64,000 nucleotides of DNA, from the NCBI GenBank assembly GCA_025938935.1, contig JAPCWB010000001.1:3445001-3509000 (forward strand). The letters are read 5' to 3'. The notes under the pieces are model-generated. The model was not told the origin of the DNA. It made no database searches and saw only the letters and a program-made list of their open reading frames with translations. Shown here in pieces: positions 36,448-45,981 of this stretch (position 1 is the first letter of the stretch; every line of letters begins with the position of its first letter). Source of the DNA: Novosphingobium sp. MW5. GTDB taxonomy: Bacteria > Pseudomonadota > Alphaproteobacteria > Sphingomonadales > Sphingomonadaceae. The position numbers were made by a program, and so were the translations under genes.

Positions 36448-38746
36448 GCGGTATATCGCCCTCGATCTCGCCGAATGGCGTGGCATAGGCGGCTACAGGT
36501 ACGCCAAGGTCGCGTCCGATGTCGAGGTTCTCGCCGTTCCCCGACGCCAGTAGCATCTTGCCGTGCAGCGGTCCGCGGGCGACTTCGGTGCCATTGCTGG
36601 TAAGGATGGCTATCGCAGCGGTCGGCGTGGTTTCGAAACGCAAGGTCAGGTTGACCTTGCCCTGCGGCAAGGTTGCGACCGAACGCACCGTTGCCATTTC
36701 AGCGGGGTCGGTCGACCTGGCCCAGGCAAAAGCGGCATGGCCATGGTCGAGGTAAAGGCTGATTCCGCCGAACTTGCTGCCCCAGGCCAGCACGGCGCCT
36801 GATGCATCGGCCTTGTCGAGCACCAGCTCCGCCCGAATGGTAAAGCTGCGCCCGGCAAGATAGGGCGCGGCCCCGACTGCGGGCATCGAAACGTCCTTGC
36901 CCCAATAGTCGAACTGCTTGCGCGGTGATCCTGCGGATTGGCGGTCAACCCTGTCCATCGGCCGGCGGCTGTCGACCGGGTAGACATTGTTGCGGGTGGC
37001 TTCACTCTTCCACAGCGCGAGCATTTCCGAGAGCTTTGCCGGCTCCTTCGCGGCAACATCGGTGCCCTGCGAGAAGTCCTTGTCCAGATTGTAGAGCGAC
37101 CAAACAGGCGGCTTGGCGGCAGTCTCCGCCTCCCACGATGGCCGCCCGTCGTCTCCCGAAAGGAACCAGCCGTCGTGATAGAGGCCGACCTTGCCGCCGA
37201 TCTCGAAATACTGCGTGCGCGGCTTGGTACCATCGCAGGCAGCCAGTGAGGCAACCAGGCTCTGCCCGTCCATCGGCTTTTGCTTCACGCCGTAAACCAC
37301 CTCCGGCGCGGGAAGCTTGGCGGCTTCCAGCACGGTCGGGACGATGTCGACCAGGTGCGCGAATTGCGGGCAGATCGACCCGGGACGGGCAACGCGGTTC
37401 GGCCAGGCCAGCACCATGCCGTTACGCACGCCGCCCAGCATCGATGGCATCTGCTTCACCCAGCGCAGCGGCGTGTTCATCGCCCAGGCCCAGCCGACCG
37501 GATAATTCGCATAGGTATCCGGGCCGCCGAGCTTTTCAGTATTGGCGATCATCCACGCTTCGTTTTCGTCGTGGGTTTCGATTGAGCGCAATTCGTTGAT
37601 CGTTCCGGGAGGTCCCGCCTCGCCGCTGGCGCCGTTGTCCCCCTGAATGATCGAGACGAGGGTGTTGGACGCGAGGCCCATGCGGTCGAGTTCGGCGAGC
37701 ACGCGGCCGATCTGTTCATCCTGCATGACCAGTTGCGCGGCGGCGACTTCCATGGTGCGCGCGGCAAAGGCCTTTTGCGGCTGGCTGAGCGAAGCCCGGG
37801 CGGGAATCTCGGCCGGGCGTGCGGTCAATTTCGTCCCCTTGGGCACGATCCCGCCGGCCAGCTGGCGCTTGAAGCTCTCTTCGCGCAGCTTGTCCCAGCC
37901 CTGATTGAACTGCCCCTTGAAGCGCGCGATATATTCGGGCGGTGCCTGATGCGGGGCGTGGGTTGAGCCGGGCGCCCAGTACAGCAGGAACGGCTTGCCC
38001 GGAGACGCGGCGTTCTGGTTGTGGACATAGCGGATGATGTCGTCAGCCAGTCGCCGGTCGAGCATCCGGCCCTGGCCTTCGCGGGGATCGACAGGGTCCG
38101 TGCCGCGGAAGAGGATGGGTGAATACTGATCATTATCGCCGCTGTTGAAGCCGAAGAAATACTCGAAACCCAGTCCTGTCGGCCAGGCATCGAAGGGTCC
38201 TGTCGCGCTGCGATCGGTCGCCGGCATGTTGTGGTGCTTACCGAACATCGCGGTGTTGTAGCCATTGAGCCGCAGAACCTGCGCCATGGTCGCCGTTTCG
38301 GCAACAATCCGCCCGCCATAGCCGGGGAAGTTCACCGGCAGGTCAGAAAGATAGCCGACGCCCGCGTTGTGGTGGTTGCGTCCGGTGAGCAGCGCCGCGC
38401 GGCTGGGTGAGCAGACGCCGGTGGTGTGGAAGCGGTTGTAGCGCTGCCCCTGCGCCGCCACGCGGTCCATGTTCGGCGTCGGCACCGGGCCCCCGAAGGT
38501 GCTGGCCATGGCAAAGCCGACGTCATCGCTCATCAGTACGAGGATGTTGGGCGCCCCCTGCGGCGCACGGACAGGGGCTGGCGTTCCCGGGCGCGATTGC
38601 GGTATCGTCTCGCCAATCGTGCCGTTGAACGCAGGCGCCGGCAGCGGCAGAACCGTCCGCGCAGATTGCGCGAGCGCCGATGTCGTTCCCAGTAGCGCCA
38701 GCGTGAGCGCTCCGGCCTTGCCTAACTTCAGCATCCCGATCTCCAT
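36425..38746 (-). CDS. Arylsulfatase 1, Cys-type, periplasmic
   Basis: About 773 residues from ATG 38746 (MEIGMLKLG), with a signal peptide ending ALA|QSA. Sulfatase residues are NILVLMSDDVGFAM (metal-binding DD about 74-75) and the formylglycine site TGVCSPSRAALLTGRN (Cys about 112), with APGSTHAPHQAPPEYI downstream and MLGGVRNGMVLAWPNR in the central part. A C-terminal extension of about 180 residues has a lectin-like beta pattern (LYLDHGHAAFAWA...). It cleaves sulfate esters, probably outside the cytoplasm. It overlaps the FGE gene, so the enzyme and its activator are made together. Confidence 0.92.
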   Translation of the reverse strand: MEIGMLKLGKAGALTLALLGTTSALAQSARTVLPLPAPAFNGTIGETIPQSRPGTPAPVRAPQGAPNILVLMSDDVGFAMASTFGGPVPTPNMDRVAAQGQRYNRFHTTGVCSPSRAALLTGRNHHNAGVGYLSDLPVNFPGYGGRIVAETATMAQVLRLNGYNTAMFGKHHNMPATDRSATGPFDAWPTGLGFEYFFGFNSGDNDQYSPILFRGTDPVDPREGQGRMLDRRLADDIIRYVHNQNAASPGKPFLLYWAPGSTHAPHQAPPEYIARFKGQFNQGWDKLREESFKRQLAGGIVPKGTKLTARPAEIPARASLSQPQKAFAARTMEVAAAQLVMQDEQIGRVLAELDRMGLASNTLVSIIQGDNGASGEAGPPGTINELRSIETHDENEAWMIANTEKLGGPDTYANYPVGWAWAMNTPLRWVKQMPSMLGGVRNGMVLAWPNRVARPGSICPQFAHLVDIVPTVLEAAKLPAPEVVYGVKQKPMDGQSLVASLAACDGTKPRTQYFEIGGKVGLYHDGWFLSGDDGRPSWEAETAAKPPVWSLYNLDKDFSQGTDVAAKEPAKLSEMLALWKSEATRNNVYPVDSRRPMDRVDRQSAGSPRKQFDYWGKDVSMPAVGAAPYLAGRSFTIRAELVLDKADASGAVLAWGSKFGGISLYLDHGHAAFAWARSTDPAEMATVRSVATLPQGKVNLTLRFETTPTAAIAILTSNGTEVARGPLHGKMLLASGNGENLDIGRDLGVPVAAYATPFGEIEGDIPHVSITFD

Positions 38747-38822
38747 CCTGTTTGAGGTTGCCGTATCAGGCAGCGCCATAACGTCTAATGCAATGTGATG
38801 CCGATGCTGATACCTTGCAGTT
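38747..38822. promoter_or_regulatory. Divergent sulfatase / LysR control region
   Basis: An inverted repeat GTATCAG (38763-38769) and CTGATAC (38807-38813) lies between the sulfatase and LysR starts, spacing about 38 bases, a plausible LysR-type regulatory region. No other motif is clear. Confidence 0.4.
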
Positions 38823-39713
38823 ATGGAAATTGACCTCAATCGCCTGCGCCACATCGCGGCAATTGCGCGCACTGGCAGTTTTTCGCGCGCTGCCGACGAT
38901 CTGCACATTACACAGCCGGCGCTCAGCCGCTCTATCGCCACGTTCGAGAAGCGCTTCGGCCTGCGCATCTTCGACCGGGATCGCTCAGGCGTGGTGCCCA
39001 CCGCTATGGGGCGACTGGTTATCGAAGAGGCAGAGCGAGTGCTGCGCGCTGCCCGCGATCTAGACCACAACCTGCGCCTTTATGCGCGGGGCGAGGGCGG
39101 TGATCTGGCGATCGGCACTGGCCCGCTGCTCGCCATGTTGCTGCCCGACATTGGCCGGCGCTTGCTGGAAGAATGCCCGGCGATCCACTTGCGCGCGTCA
39201 GTGCGGACGCCGGAACATCTTGTGCAGGAATTGCTCGACGACAGGATTGAACTGATTTTCGGCAACAGCTGGGCCATTCGAGACATTCCCGATCTCGAGT
39301 TTTCTTCCGTTGGATCGGTCCGCCTTGCCTTCCTTGTTCGCGCCGGCCATCCACTGACGGCGCAGTCAGGGATAACTTTGGAGATGTTGGCCCAGTACCC
39401 GCTAGCGAGCGCGGCCAGTTCAAGCGTTGCTGGGCTCAGCAGCGCGACCGGGAGCTTCATCTGCGACAATTTCCACGTCCTGCGCGAACTTGTCATCCAG
39501 ACAGACTGCGTCTGGCTGTCGGCCCCGAGCGTACTGGCCGACGATATTGCGGCTGGCTGTCTGATCGCGCTCAAGGTCGAAGACTTTCATGACATCGATA
39601 GCGAGGTCGCGCTGATCACCCGCCGCAACCGCACGCTGTCCCCGTCTGCCCGTTCGCTTGTGGATCATCTACGCGGGCTCCTTTCAGCGCATGGCTCGCG
39701 CGCATTTGCATAA
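38823..39713 (+). CDS. LysR-family transcription regulator of the sulfatase locus
   Basis: A 296-residue LTTR. The N-terminal helix-turn-helix DLNRLRHIAAIARTGSFSRAADDLHITQPALSRSIATFEKRFGLRIFDRD is canonical. The effector domain (GDLAIGTGPLLAMLLPDIGRRLLEECP...) follows. It is transcribed divergently from the arylsulfatase and in the same direction as the second sulfatase, so it probably controls both in response to a sulfate-ester-derived ligand; inferred from position. Confidence 0.92.
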   Translation: MEIDLNRLRHIAAIARTGSFSRAADDLHITQPALSRSIATFEKRFGLRIFDRDRSGVVPTAMGRLVIEEAERVLRAARDLDHNLRLYARGEGGDLAIGTGPLLAMLLPDIGRRLLEECPAIHLRASVRTPEHLVQELLDDRIELIFGNSWAIRDIPDLEFSSVGSVRLAFLVRAGHPLTAQSGITLEMLAQYPLASAASSSVAGLSSATGSFICDNFHVLRELVIQTDCVWLSAPSVLADDIAAGCLIALKVEDFHDIDSEVALITRRNRTLSPSARSLVDHLRGLLSAHGSRAFA

Positions 39714-39795
39714 TCCCAAGGCATGCTTTGTTGCGCTTTTATGCATTGGACGTCTGGCTGGCGGGAGCATAGGGTTCCGTTCCTGAGGGAGACGG

Positions 39796-42123
39796 ATGAT
39801 GAGCAGGTTGGGCAGAGTTTCGCGGACAGCCTTGGTGGTTGCCGGAATGGCAATCGCTCCGTGCGGATCCGCCTTGGCCCAGCACGGCACTGCAGACCCG
39901 TTCCAACCGGGGGCATCCACGACCACCCATCAGCCCGCCGCCCCGGTCCGGCAGGAAACGCGGCCGAACGTGCTGATCTGGATGGTCGACGATGTCGGTT
40001 TCGGCCAGTTCTCCAGCTTTGGCGGTCTGGTCGATACGCCAAACATTGATCGCGTGGCGCGATCGGGGCTGCGCTACACCAATTACCATACCGCGCCGAT
40101 CTGCTCGGCAAGCCGGGCGGCCATGCTGACCGGTCGTAATCCGCACACGGTCCACATTGGCGGCCATGCCACCGCCGCGCGCGAGGGGTTTCTGGCCCAC
40201 GATGCCAGGATTCCGGCTGGGGCAGGCACCATTGCCGCCAACCTCAATGCCGCCGGATATGCCACCTTTGCGCTTGGCAAATGGGACCACTTGCCCAACG
40301 AGGAAGCGAGCCCCGCCGGTCCCTTCACCCGTTGGGCGCAAGGTCAGGGCTTTGAACAGTTCTATGGCTTCATGGCTGCCGATGCTGACCAGTGGAACCC
40401 GGTGCTGTATCGCGGCACCACGCCGGTGATGAAGCCCAAGGGCGCAGATTACCATGTCTCTGCCGACCTCGCTGATCAGGCGATTGCGATGATCGACCAG
40501 CGCAGCGCTCCGGGCGAGCAGGGCCGCACGCGGCCGTTTTTCATGTACTGGGCGACCGGTGCCGCCCACGCCCCACACCATGCGCCGAAGGAATGGATCG
40601 AGCGCTACAAGGGCAAGTTCGATCAAGGCTGGGATGCGGCGCGCGCGGCGGTGCTCAAATCGCAGATCGCCGCCGGTCTGGTTCCCAAGGGCACGAAGCT
40701 GGCACCCCGGCCCGAAGGCATGCCCGCTTGGGACAGCCTAGCCCCGGACGAAAGGAAGCTGTTCGCCCGCCAGATGGAAGCATTCGCCGCCTCGCTTGCT
40801 TATGCCGATGCGCAATTCGGGCGGATCCTTGATCGGCTGCAGGAGCGCGGTGAACTCGACAATACGATGGTCGTCATTACCAGCGACAACGGGGCCAGCG
40901 CCGAAGGCGCGCCCGGCGGCCTGTACAACGAGGCCGAGGTTACCAGCGCGAAACCGCCAAGCACTGCCGAAAACCTTGCCTTCTATGACGATTGGGGCGG
41001 CCCGCGCACCTATCCGCACTATGCGATGGGCTGGGCGGTGGCGGGCAATACGCCCTTTCGCTTTTTCAAGCAGACCACGCATGAAGGCGGAACGCGCGTG
41101 CCGCTCGTGGTGTCCTGGCCAAAGGGCATCGCGGCCCGCGGCGCGATCCGGCGGGACTTTGCCTATGTCACAGATGTCGCGCCGACCATCCTCGAGACGA
41201 CGGGGACCCCGCTGGCCAAGGTCGTCAACAACGTGCCCCAGACGCCGATGGAAGGGCAAAGCATCGCTGCGACTTTCAATGCCGCCGGTGATCCGCGCGG
41301 GGGCCGAGCGCAATATGTCGAACTCTACGGCAACAAGAAGCTGATGTGGCAGGGCTGGTCGCTGGTCACATCGCACCGGCTCAGGACCTGGGACTGGCAG
41401 ACCGCAAAGACCTTCAACGAACCCTGGGAGCTCTACGACGTCGTCAACGATCCCGGCGAAACCCGCGATCTTGCCTCAAGCGAGCCGGAACGCGTGGCGC
41501 GCATGGCGGCAGAATTCGATCGTCAGGTGCAGCCGCGCAACGTCTTTCCGCTGTTCAACCTTGCCGACACGGGCGCAGAATCGGTCATGCGAGGGCGCGC
41601 CGAATTCGCGCGGCGCGGCGGCCAATGGCGCTATGCCGGGCCGGTTGGCAGCATCAGTTCGGGTCTTGCCCCGCCCGTCATTGCCCGCAGCTTTAGCATG
41701 ACCGTCGCGATCGACAACCTCACACCCGGAGCTACCGGAGCGATCTTTGCCCAGGGCGGGCAGATGGGCGGGATCGGGTTCTACCTCAATCAGGGCCGTC
41801 CCCAGTTCATTCTCAACGACCTGCGAGGTAACAGCGTTTCGGTCACTGCCCCGGCACCTCTGGCGCAAGGGAAAGCGGACCTTCACCTCGAGGTCGCCCG
41901 CAGCACGCCGGGTGCGGACGGCAAGGCCGAATTCGACGTCACTATCCGCGATGGCGAGCGAATCCTCGCCCATCAGGCCGTGCGGTTCGCCTTGCCGCCC
42001 TATTTCGGCTTGTCCGAGGTGTTCGGTATTGGCGGCGATGCCGGCTCGCCGGTCCTGCGCGGTTATGAAGCGGGCGCACCCTTCCCGGGGCGGATCAGCG
42101 ACGTGCATTTCGATTTCAAATAA
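39796..42123 (+). CDS. Arylsulfatase 2, Cys-type, periplasmic
   Basis: A 775-residue protein with signal peptide (ALA|QHG). The sulfatase domain has RPNVLIWMVDDVGFG, the active-site motif TAPICSASRAAMLTGRNP (Cys about 103, C-x-A-x-R) and YWATGAAHAPHHAPKEWIERY. It is a paralogue of sulfatase 1 with the same two-domain layout and the same C-terminal beta module (GIGFYLNQGRPQFILND). The residues around the active site differ (CSASR against CSPSR), so the two probably handle different sulfate esters. There is no FGE of its own; the one upstream should serve both. Confidence 0.92.
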   Translation: MMSRLGRVSRTALVVAGMAIAPCGSALAQHGTADPFQPGASTTTHQPAAPVRQETRPNVLIWMVDDVGFGQFSSFGGLVDTPNIDRVARSGLRYTNYHTAPICSASRAAMLTGRNPHTVHIGGHATAAREGFLAHDARIPAGAGTIAANLNAAGYATFALGKWDHLPNEEASPAGPFTRWAQGQGFEQFYGFMAADADQWNPVLYRGTTPVMKPKGADYHVSADLADQAIAMIDQRSAPGEQGRTRPFFMYWATGAAHAPHHAPKEWIERYKGKFDQGWDAARAAVLKSQIAAGLVPKGTKLAPRPEGMPAWDSLAPDERKLFARQMEAFAASLAYADAQFGRILDRLQERGELDNTMVVITSDNGASAEGAPGGLYNEAEVTSAKPPSTAENLAFYDDWGGPRTYPHYAMGWAVAGNTPFRFFKQTTHEGGTRVPLVVSWPKGIAARGAIRRDFAYVTDVAPTILETTGTPLAKVVNNVPQTPMEGQSIAATFNAAGDPRGGRAQYVELYGNKKLMWQGWSLVTSHRLRTWDWQTAKTFNEPWELYDVVNDPGETRDLASSEPERVARMAAEFDRQVQPRNVFPLFNLADTGAESVMRGRAEFARRGGQWRYAGPVGSISSGLAPPVIARSFSMTVAIDNLTPGATGAIFAQGGQMGGIGFYLNQGRPQFILNDLRGNSVSVTAPAPLAQGKADLHLEVARSTPGADGKAEFDVTIRDGERILAHQAVRFALPPYFGLSEVFGIGGDAGSPVLRGYEAGAPFPGRISDVHFDFK

Positions 42124-42220
42124 ACTTGGATGCACGCTAGGGATGGTTATGGCTCGCCCCCACATTCAATCATCCGGCATGTGACGATACGGTCACGCAC
42201 GGCGACCTCGCGCGCTTGCC

Positions 42221-42535
42221 TTGGCACTCTTGACCTTGGTTGACTGTGTCTTGAGGAAGCCGTCGCAGATCGATTTGTCAGGCTGGACTTTCGAGTGTTG
42301 CAATCTGCATCGGTCGGATCTCCACCGTGCCGATTTTGAAGGTACGAACTGGGCGATCCTGCGGGAGCATTTGCCTAATTTCAAGGACAGTGAACTGTCC
42401 GACGCAATGCTCATGTCCTGAGACTTCAAGAATGCATCGTTCGCGCGGGCAAGCCTTGAGGCAGCCAAGTTCATGCAGTGCTCATTGACCAACGCAAATC
42501 TGTCGGGACACGGTATTTCTTGGCTGTCCGATTAA
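42221..42535 (+). pseudogene. Pentapeptide-repeat protein remnant with internal stop
   Basis: An open frame reads PSQIDLSGWTFECCNLHRSDLHRADFEGTNWAIL, with A(D/N)L-type pentapeptide units, and meets TGA at 42419-42421. In the same frame it resumes DFKNASFARASLEAAKFMQCSLTNANLSGH and stops at 42535. The pattern of pentapeptide repeats on both sides of the stop marks a decayed gene. No good start codon exists (the only candidate is a TTG), so the 5' end is probably also lost. It lies in sequence of lower GC than the flanks. Confidence 0.65.
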
Positions 42536-42778
42536 GAGGCGGCAGCTTTTAAGTATGTTGCTCAATAGCTTGTTCGACCGTTTTGTCAGCGGAAGCGAAC
42601 ATTTACGGAATCTCCAAAGGGTCTTTTTAAATAACTGCGCCTGTTGAGTTCGGCGCCGCAGCTCCCTTTGCCTGGAATCTGGACTCGCCTCGCGATGTCG
42701 TCGTTCTTCCCGAGCAATAACCAAAAATAGCAAAGTCGTACTAATCTTCTGCCGAGCGCAGTTACTCCGACAATTGCA
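42536..42778. other. AT-rich gap without a recognisable gene
   Basis: About 240 bases with visibly lower GC than the rest of the window. Short minus-strand open frames exist but show no family pattern or ribosome site. It probably marks the edge of acquired DNA. Confidence 0.5.
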
Positions 42779-43999
42779 TCAAGCTGGGTCAAATTCGATT
42801 GGCAGGCCCTTTAGCCCCCATGCCCCGGGGTAAGGACGCCAGCCGATCGGACCTGCCAGTCGCGGGTTCTTCAGCCGCTGCGCGCAGCGGTGTAATGCCT
42901 CTTGTAATTGCACTCGGGCTATATGCTGGCCCAAGCACACGTGCGTGCCCAGACTGAAGGCGATCTGCCGCTTCGCCGGTCCAACTTCACGGTCCGGGTC
43001 GAAGGTGTCGGCATCGTCGAACACGTGCTGGTCACGGCCTGAGACATTCAGCGTAAACCAGAGCATTGTATCCTTGGGCAAGAGAACGTCTCGGTAGACA
43101 ATATCTTCATTCGTGAAACGGGGGACTGATCCCGGGTTGAACACCCGAAGCCCCTCTTCGAGCACCTTGCGGCAGTATTCAGTGTCGACTGCGCAGCGCT
43201 CATAGATTTCCGGGCGCTCGAGCAGCTTCCACATCGTATGGGTCAGCACATTCTTGGAAGTGTCATAGCCGGCAATGAAGAAGAAGATGATCAGGTCTTC
43301 CAGTCTCCGCTCGGGCACACCGCCTTCGTCGCTGACGCTTATCAGCAGGTCGAGTAGGTCACCATAGGTCCCGGCTTTGGCGTCCGTTCGCCGTTCGGCG
43401 ATGACTCGTTGAACCAGCTTCTCAAGCCGATCAAACGAGGCATGTATTTCGGGCACGCGGTCCTTATCCATCGAAAATGCGAGACCGAGCGTTTCGAGAC
43501 TCGCGCGGATGCCGGGGATTTCCTCTAGGGGCGCGCCGACAAGGCGAAACATGACCGAGATCGGGTAATTGGCGGCGAACTCCTCGAAATCGAATGCTCC
43601 CTTAGGCGCCCACTCATCAAGCATGTGCGTGATTGTCTCGCTCATCATCGGGCGCAGCTGAGTGGCATATCGGGGAGTGAACTTGGCTGCGAAGGTTTCG
43701 CGCAAACTGCGATGCAGCTCCGTGGGCAGGGAAATCAGCTGCTCTTCGGTGAAGCGCCCCCACGATGTGCCGTGCGCGCCGAGCATATCGACAATGCCGT
43801 CATAGGCGGGACGCAAGTTATCATCATGCCCAAGCAAGTCGCGGATCGCCCGATAATCGTGAACCCAGTAGCCCATGTCGGATGCCGCAAGCCACGGATG
43901 CTGACGCTTCGCCTCGCGGAAATGGCTGACCGGATCGGCCGCGAACTCCGGCGTATCGACGGCGACAAAAGGAAGATTCAGCTCGGTGATCTTCTGCAC
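42779..43999 (-). CDS. Cytochrome P450 (first of two in the cluster)
   Basis: A 406-residue bacterial P450 from GTG 43999. The heme loop is FSLGTHVCLGQHIAR (Cys about 355), the ExxR motif is EEGLR, and the I-helix is IFFFIAGYDTSKN with the oxygen-activating DT (usual AGxDT). It uses electrons from a separate ferredoxin/reductase (not in the window) to oxidise a small molecule. It is the last gene of the leftward eight-gene unit. Substrate is unknown. Confidence 0.92.
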   Translation of the reverse strand: MQKITELNLPFVAVDTPEFAADPVSHFREAKRQHPWLAASDMGYWVHDYRAIRDLLGHDDNLRPAYDGIVDMLGAHGTSWGRFTEEQLISLPTELHRSLRETFAAKFTPRYATQLRPMMSETITHMLDEWAPKGAFDFEEFAANYPISVMFRLVGAPLEEIPGIRASLETLGLAFSMDKDRVPEIHASFDRLEKLVQRVIAERRTDAKAGTYGDLLDLLISVSDEGGVPERRLEDLIIFFFIAGYDTSKNVLTHTMWKLLERPEIYERCAVDTEYCRKVLEEGLRVFNPGSVPRFTNEDIVYRDVLLPKDTMLWFTLNVSGRDQHVFDDADTFDPDREVGPAKRQIAFSLGTHVCLGQHIARVQLQEALHRCAQRLKNPRLAGPIGWRPYPGAWGLKGLPIEFDPA

Positions 44000-44074
44000 G
44001 GGCGCATCCTCTCGGTTTAGTTGTTTTCAAGTTATCGTATCGCTGAAGGGTAATTCCATCCTGCGTTGCGCCGG

Positions 44075-44821
44075 CTACATATAAATGCCCCCGTTTACCG
44101 CCAGAACCTGGCCAGTGATGTAGGCGGCATCGTCAGACGCCAGGAATGCGCAAGCTCCGGCGATTTCGTCCGGGCGGCCGGCGCGCGGTATCGGAATCAA
44201 CGGTGTAACGTGGTCGAGTGAAAACTCGTTTGCCTCGATGGCCCGGAGCATTTGCGGAGTTTCACAAACCGAAGGCGCGATCGTGTTCACGGTGGTGCCC
44301 CCGCCGGCAAGCTCCCTGGCCAAAGCCTTGGTCAGGCTGATCACTCCGCCCTTGGCTGCCGAATAGTGCGCCATGCTCAATGCTCCGGACTGCCCGGCGT
44401 GGGAAGAAATCGAAATGACGCGTCCCCATCCGGCTTCGACTAAGTCCGGAAGAGCCGCCTGAATCGTGTGGAAGACGCCGGTCAGGTTAACGTCGATGAC
44501 CCGCTGCCAGTGCGCCGTCGTCATTTCTGCAAAAGATATGACAGGGGCTATTCCCGCATTCGGCACGACGATCGAAATGGGGCCGAATTGAGCCCGAACA
44601 ACCGCATAGACGGCATCGATGTCTGCACGCTGGGAGACATCCGCCCGGCAAGCGAGCACTGTGGCTCCCTCCTCAAGCAAGGCACCCGCTTCCTGTTCGA
44701 GAAGCTCCTCCTGAACGTCGAGCATCGCAGTAGGGTGGCCATCCTGAGCAAAGCGCTTTGCAATACCCAGTCCGATACCTCCGGCGGCGCCTGTGACGAC
44801 CACGACCCTTTTCCTGTTCAT
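44075..44821 (-). CDS. Short-chain dehydrogenase/reductase (SDR)
   Basis: A 248-residue classical SDR: TGAAGGIGLGIAKRFAQDGH (cofactor), NAGIAPVISF, active-site region SSHAGQSGALSMAHYSAAKGG (Ser-Tyr-Lys) and the C-terminal DDAAYITGQVLAVNGGIYM. It oxidises or reduces an alcohol/ketone with NAD(P). The cluster of two P450s suggests it oxidises a hydroxylated intermediate. It ends 75 bp before P450 1 and follows the next gene by 83 bp. Confidence 0.93.
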   Translation of the reverse strand: MNRKRVVVVTGAAGGIGLGIAKRFAQDGHPTAMLDVQEELLEQEAGALLEEGATVLACRADVSQRADIDAVYAVVRAQFGPISIVVPNAGIAPVISFAEMTTAHWQRVIDVNLTGVFHTIQAALPDLVEAGWGRVISISSHAGQSGALSMAHYSAAKGGVISLTKALARELAGGGTTVNTIAPSVCETPQMLRAIEANEFSLDHVTPLIPIPRAGRPDEIAGACAFLASDDAAYITGQVLAVNGGIYM

Positions 44822-44904
44822 TTTGTTTTTCCTAGTTCGAGGCAGATTAGATCGAATTCGATGTCGCAGCAGCCATCGCCAGCATCAGTCCAACAACCGC
44901 GGGT

Positions 44905-45981
44905 TCACGGACGCTTATCGGTGCGGCTGAGGTCAGCGAAAATCTGAGGCAGGTCCACGGTGGTGACGATCCCTGGCGCGGCCGAGCAGACTGCCGGGAT
45001 TGCATTGATCGGCCTGTGGGCGGTCAGGTTCGGCATCACCTTTGCCCTTGTGTCAGGATCATTGGCGACCGGAAACTGGATCATGATGTCGAGTGGAGTG
45101 TCGCCCTCCACAATAACGCGCCAACCATCATCCCGTAGCTGCCAGGCTGGTTCGAGGTCCGTGGTGACAAACCAGTTTGAACGGAAGCGGAGCACCGGCT
45201 TGCCCTTGTGAAGCCCGGTGACAGTATGGCGTTGCCCGCCAACCGTTCCGCTGCCGATTGTCGTATCATGAAGTTTCACGGGCCCGCGGGTGACAGCGTG
45301 CTCGCTGGTGACTTCCACATCGTCGAAGGCAAGTCCGATAGCATCGGCTATCAGCCCGAGGGAGTTTGCGAAAACGGTATCGCGTTCCGTGAATTCTGTG
45401 GCTCCGAAGATTTCCGGGGCCTCGCCGAACCGCATGATGTTGATCAGCATGTCTTCCGAACAGGTGTCTACGCAATGGGCGAACTCGTCGATGGTCAGAA
45501 GGTCCAGGCGTCGTTGCAGCGACAAGAGCGGTGGCAGAAGCGCCTCGGTGATAAAGCCCGGGCTGCTGCCGCTGGCATGAATGGAACTGTTCCCCGTTTG
45601 ACACGCCTTCTCGACCCGTTGGCGAAGAGCCGCGTTCATTCGCTCTGGATTGAAGAATTCGGCACGTGTGGTGACGATGTTTGCCCCGCTTTCCAGAATG
45701 CGGCAGATTTCGTCTGCATCGGTTCGGTCTGCCATGTAGACTACGCAGTCGGGCAAAGTTGCAAGTAGCGCCTCGACGTTGCGCGTGGCCAATACACCGG
45801 TGGCAGCCAGGCCGCACAGATCTCCTGCGTCCTTGCCTTCCTTGTTCTCGGAGTAGACCCGAACGCCGACGAGTTCGAGTTGAGGATGTCCAATCACAGC
45901 CCGCAGCGCGCTGGTGCCGACGGTACCCGTTGCCCACTGCACCACACGTAGAACGGCACCGCTCCTTTTATCAGCTTTCAT
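44905..45981 (-). CDS. NAD(P)-binding dehydrogenase of the dihydrodipicolinate-reductase-like family
   Basis: About 358 residues from ATG 45981, just after a strong ribosome site (GAGGAGTGGGAA). An N-terminal Rossmann fold, RVVQWATGTVGTSALRAVIGHPQLELVGVRVY, and the pattern CVVYMADRTDADEICRIL...GANIVTTRAEFF match the family that includes 2,4-diaminopentanoate dehydrogenase and other NAD(P)H-dependent amine dehydrogenase-like proteins. Exact reaction is unknown. The start overlaps the VOC gene's end by 11 bp. Confidence 0.85.
   Translation of the reverse strand: MKADKRSGAVLRVVQWATGTVGTSALRAVIGHPQLELVGVRVYSENKEGKDAGDLCGLAATGVLATRNVEALLATLPDCVVYMADRTDADEICRILESGANIVTTRAEFFNPERMNAALRQRVEKACQTGNSSIHASGSSPGFITEALLPPLLSLQRRLDLLTIDEFAHCVDTCSEDMLINIMRFGEAPEIFGATEFTERDTVFANSLGLIADAIGLAFDDVEVTSEHAVTRGPVKLHDTTIGSGTVGGQRHTVTGLHKGKPVLRFRSNWFVTTDLEPAWQLRDDGWRVIVEGDTPLDIMIQFPVANDPDTRAKVMPNLTAHRPINAIPAVCSAAPGIVTTVDLPQIFADLSRTDKRP

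Noticed and set aside
42482-42792. Minus-strand open frames between the pentapeptide remnant and P450 1
   Set aside because: No start signal, domain or coding pattern; the region is AT-rich and probably non-coding.
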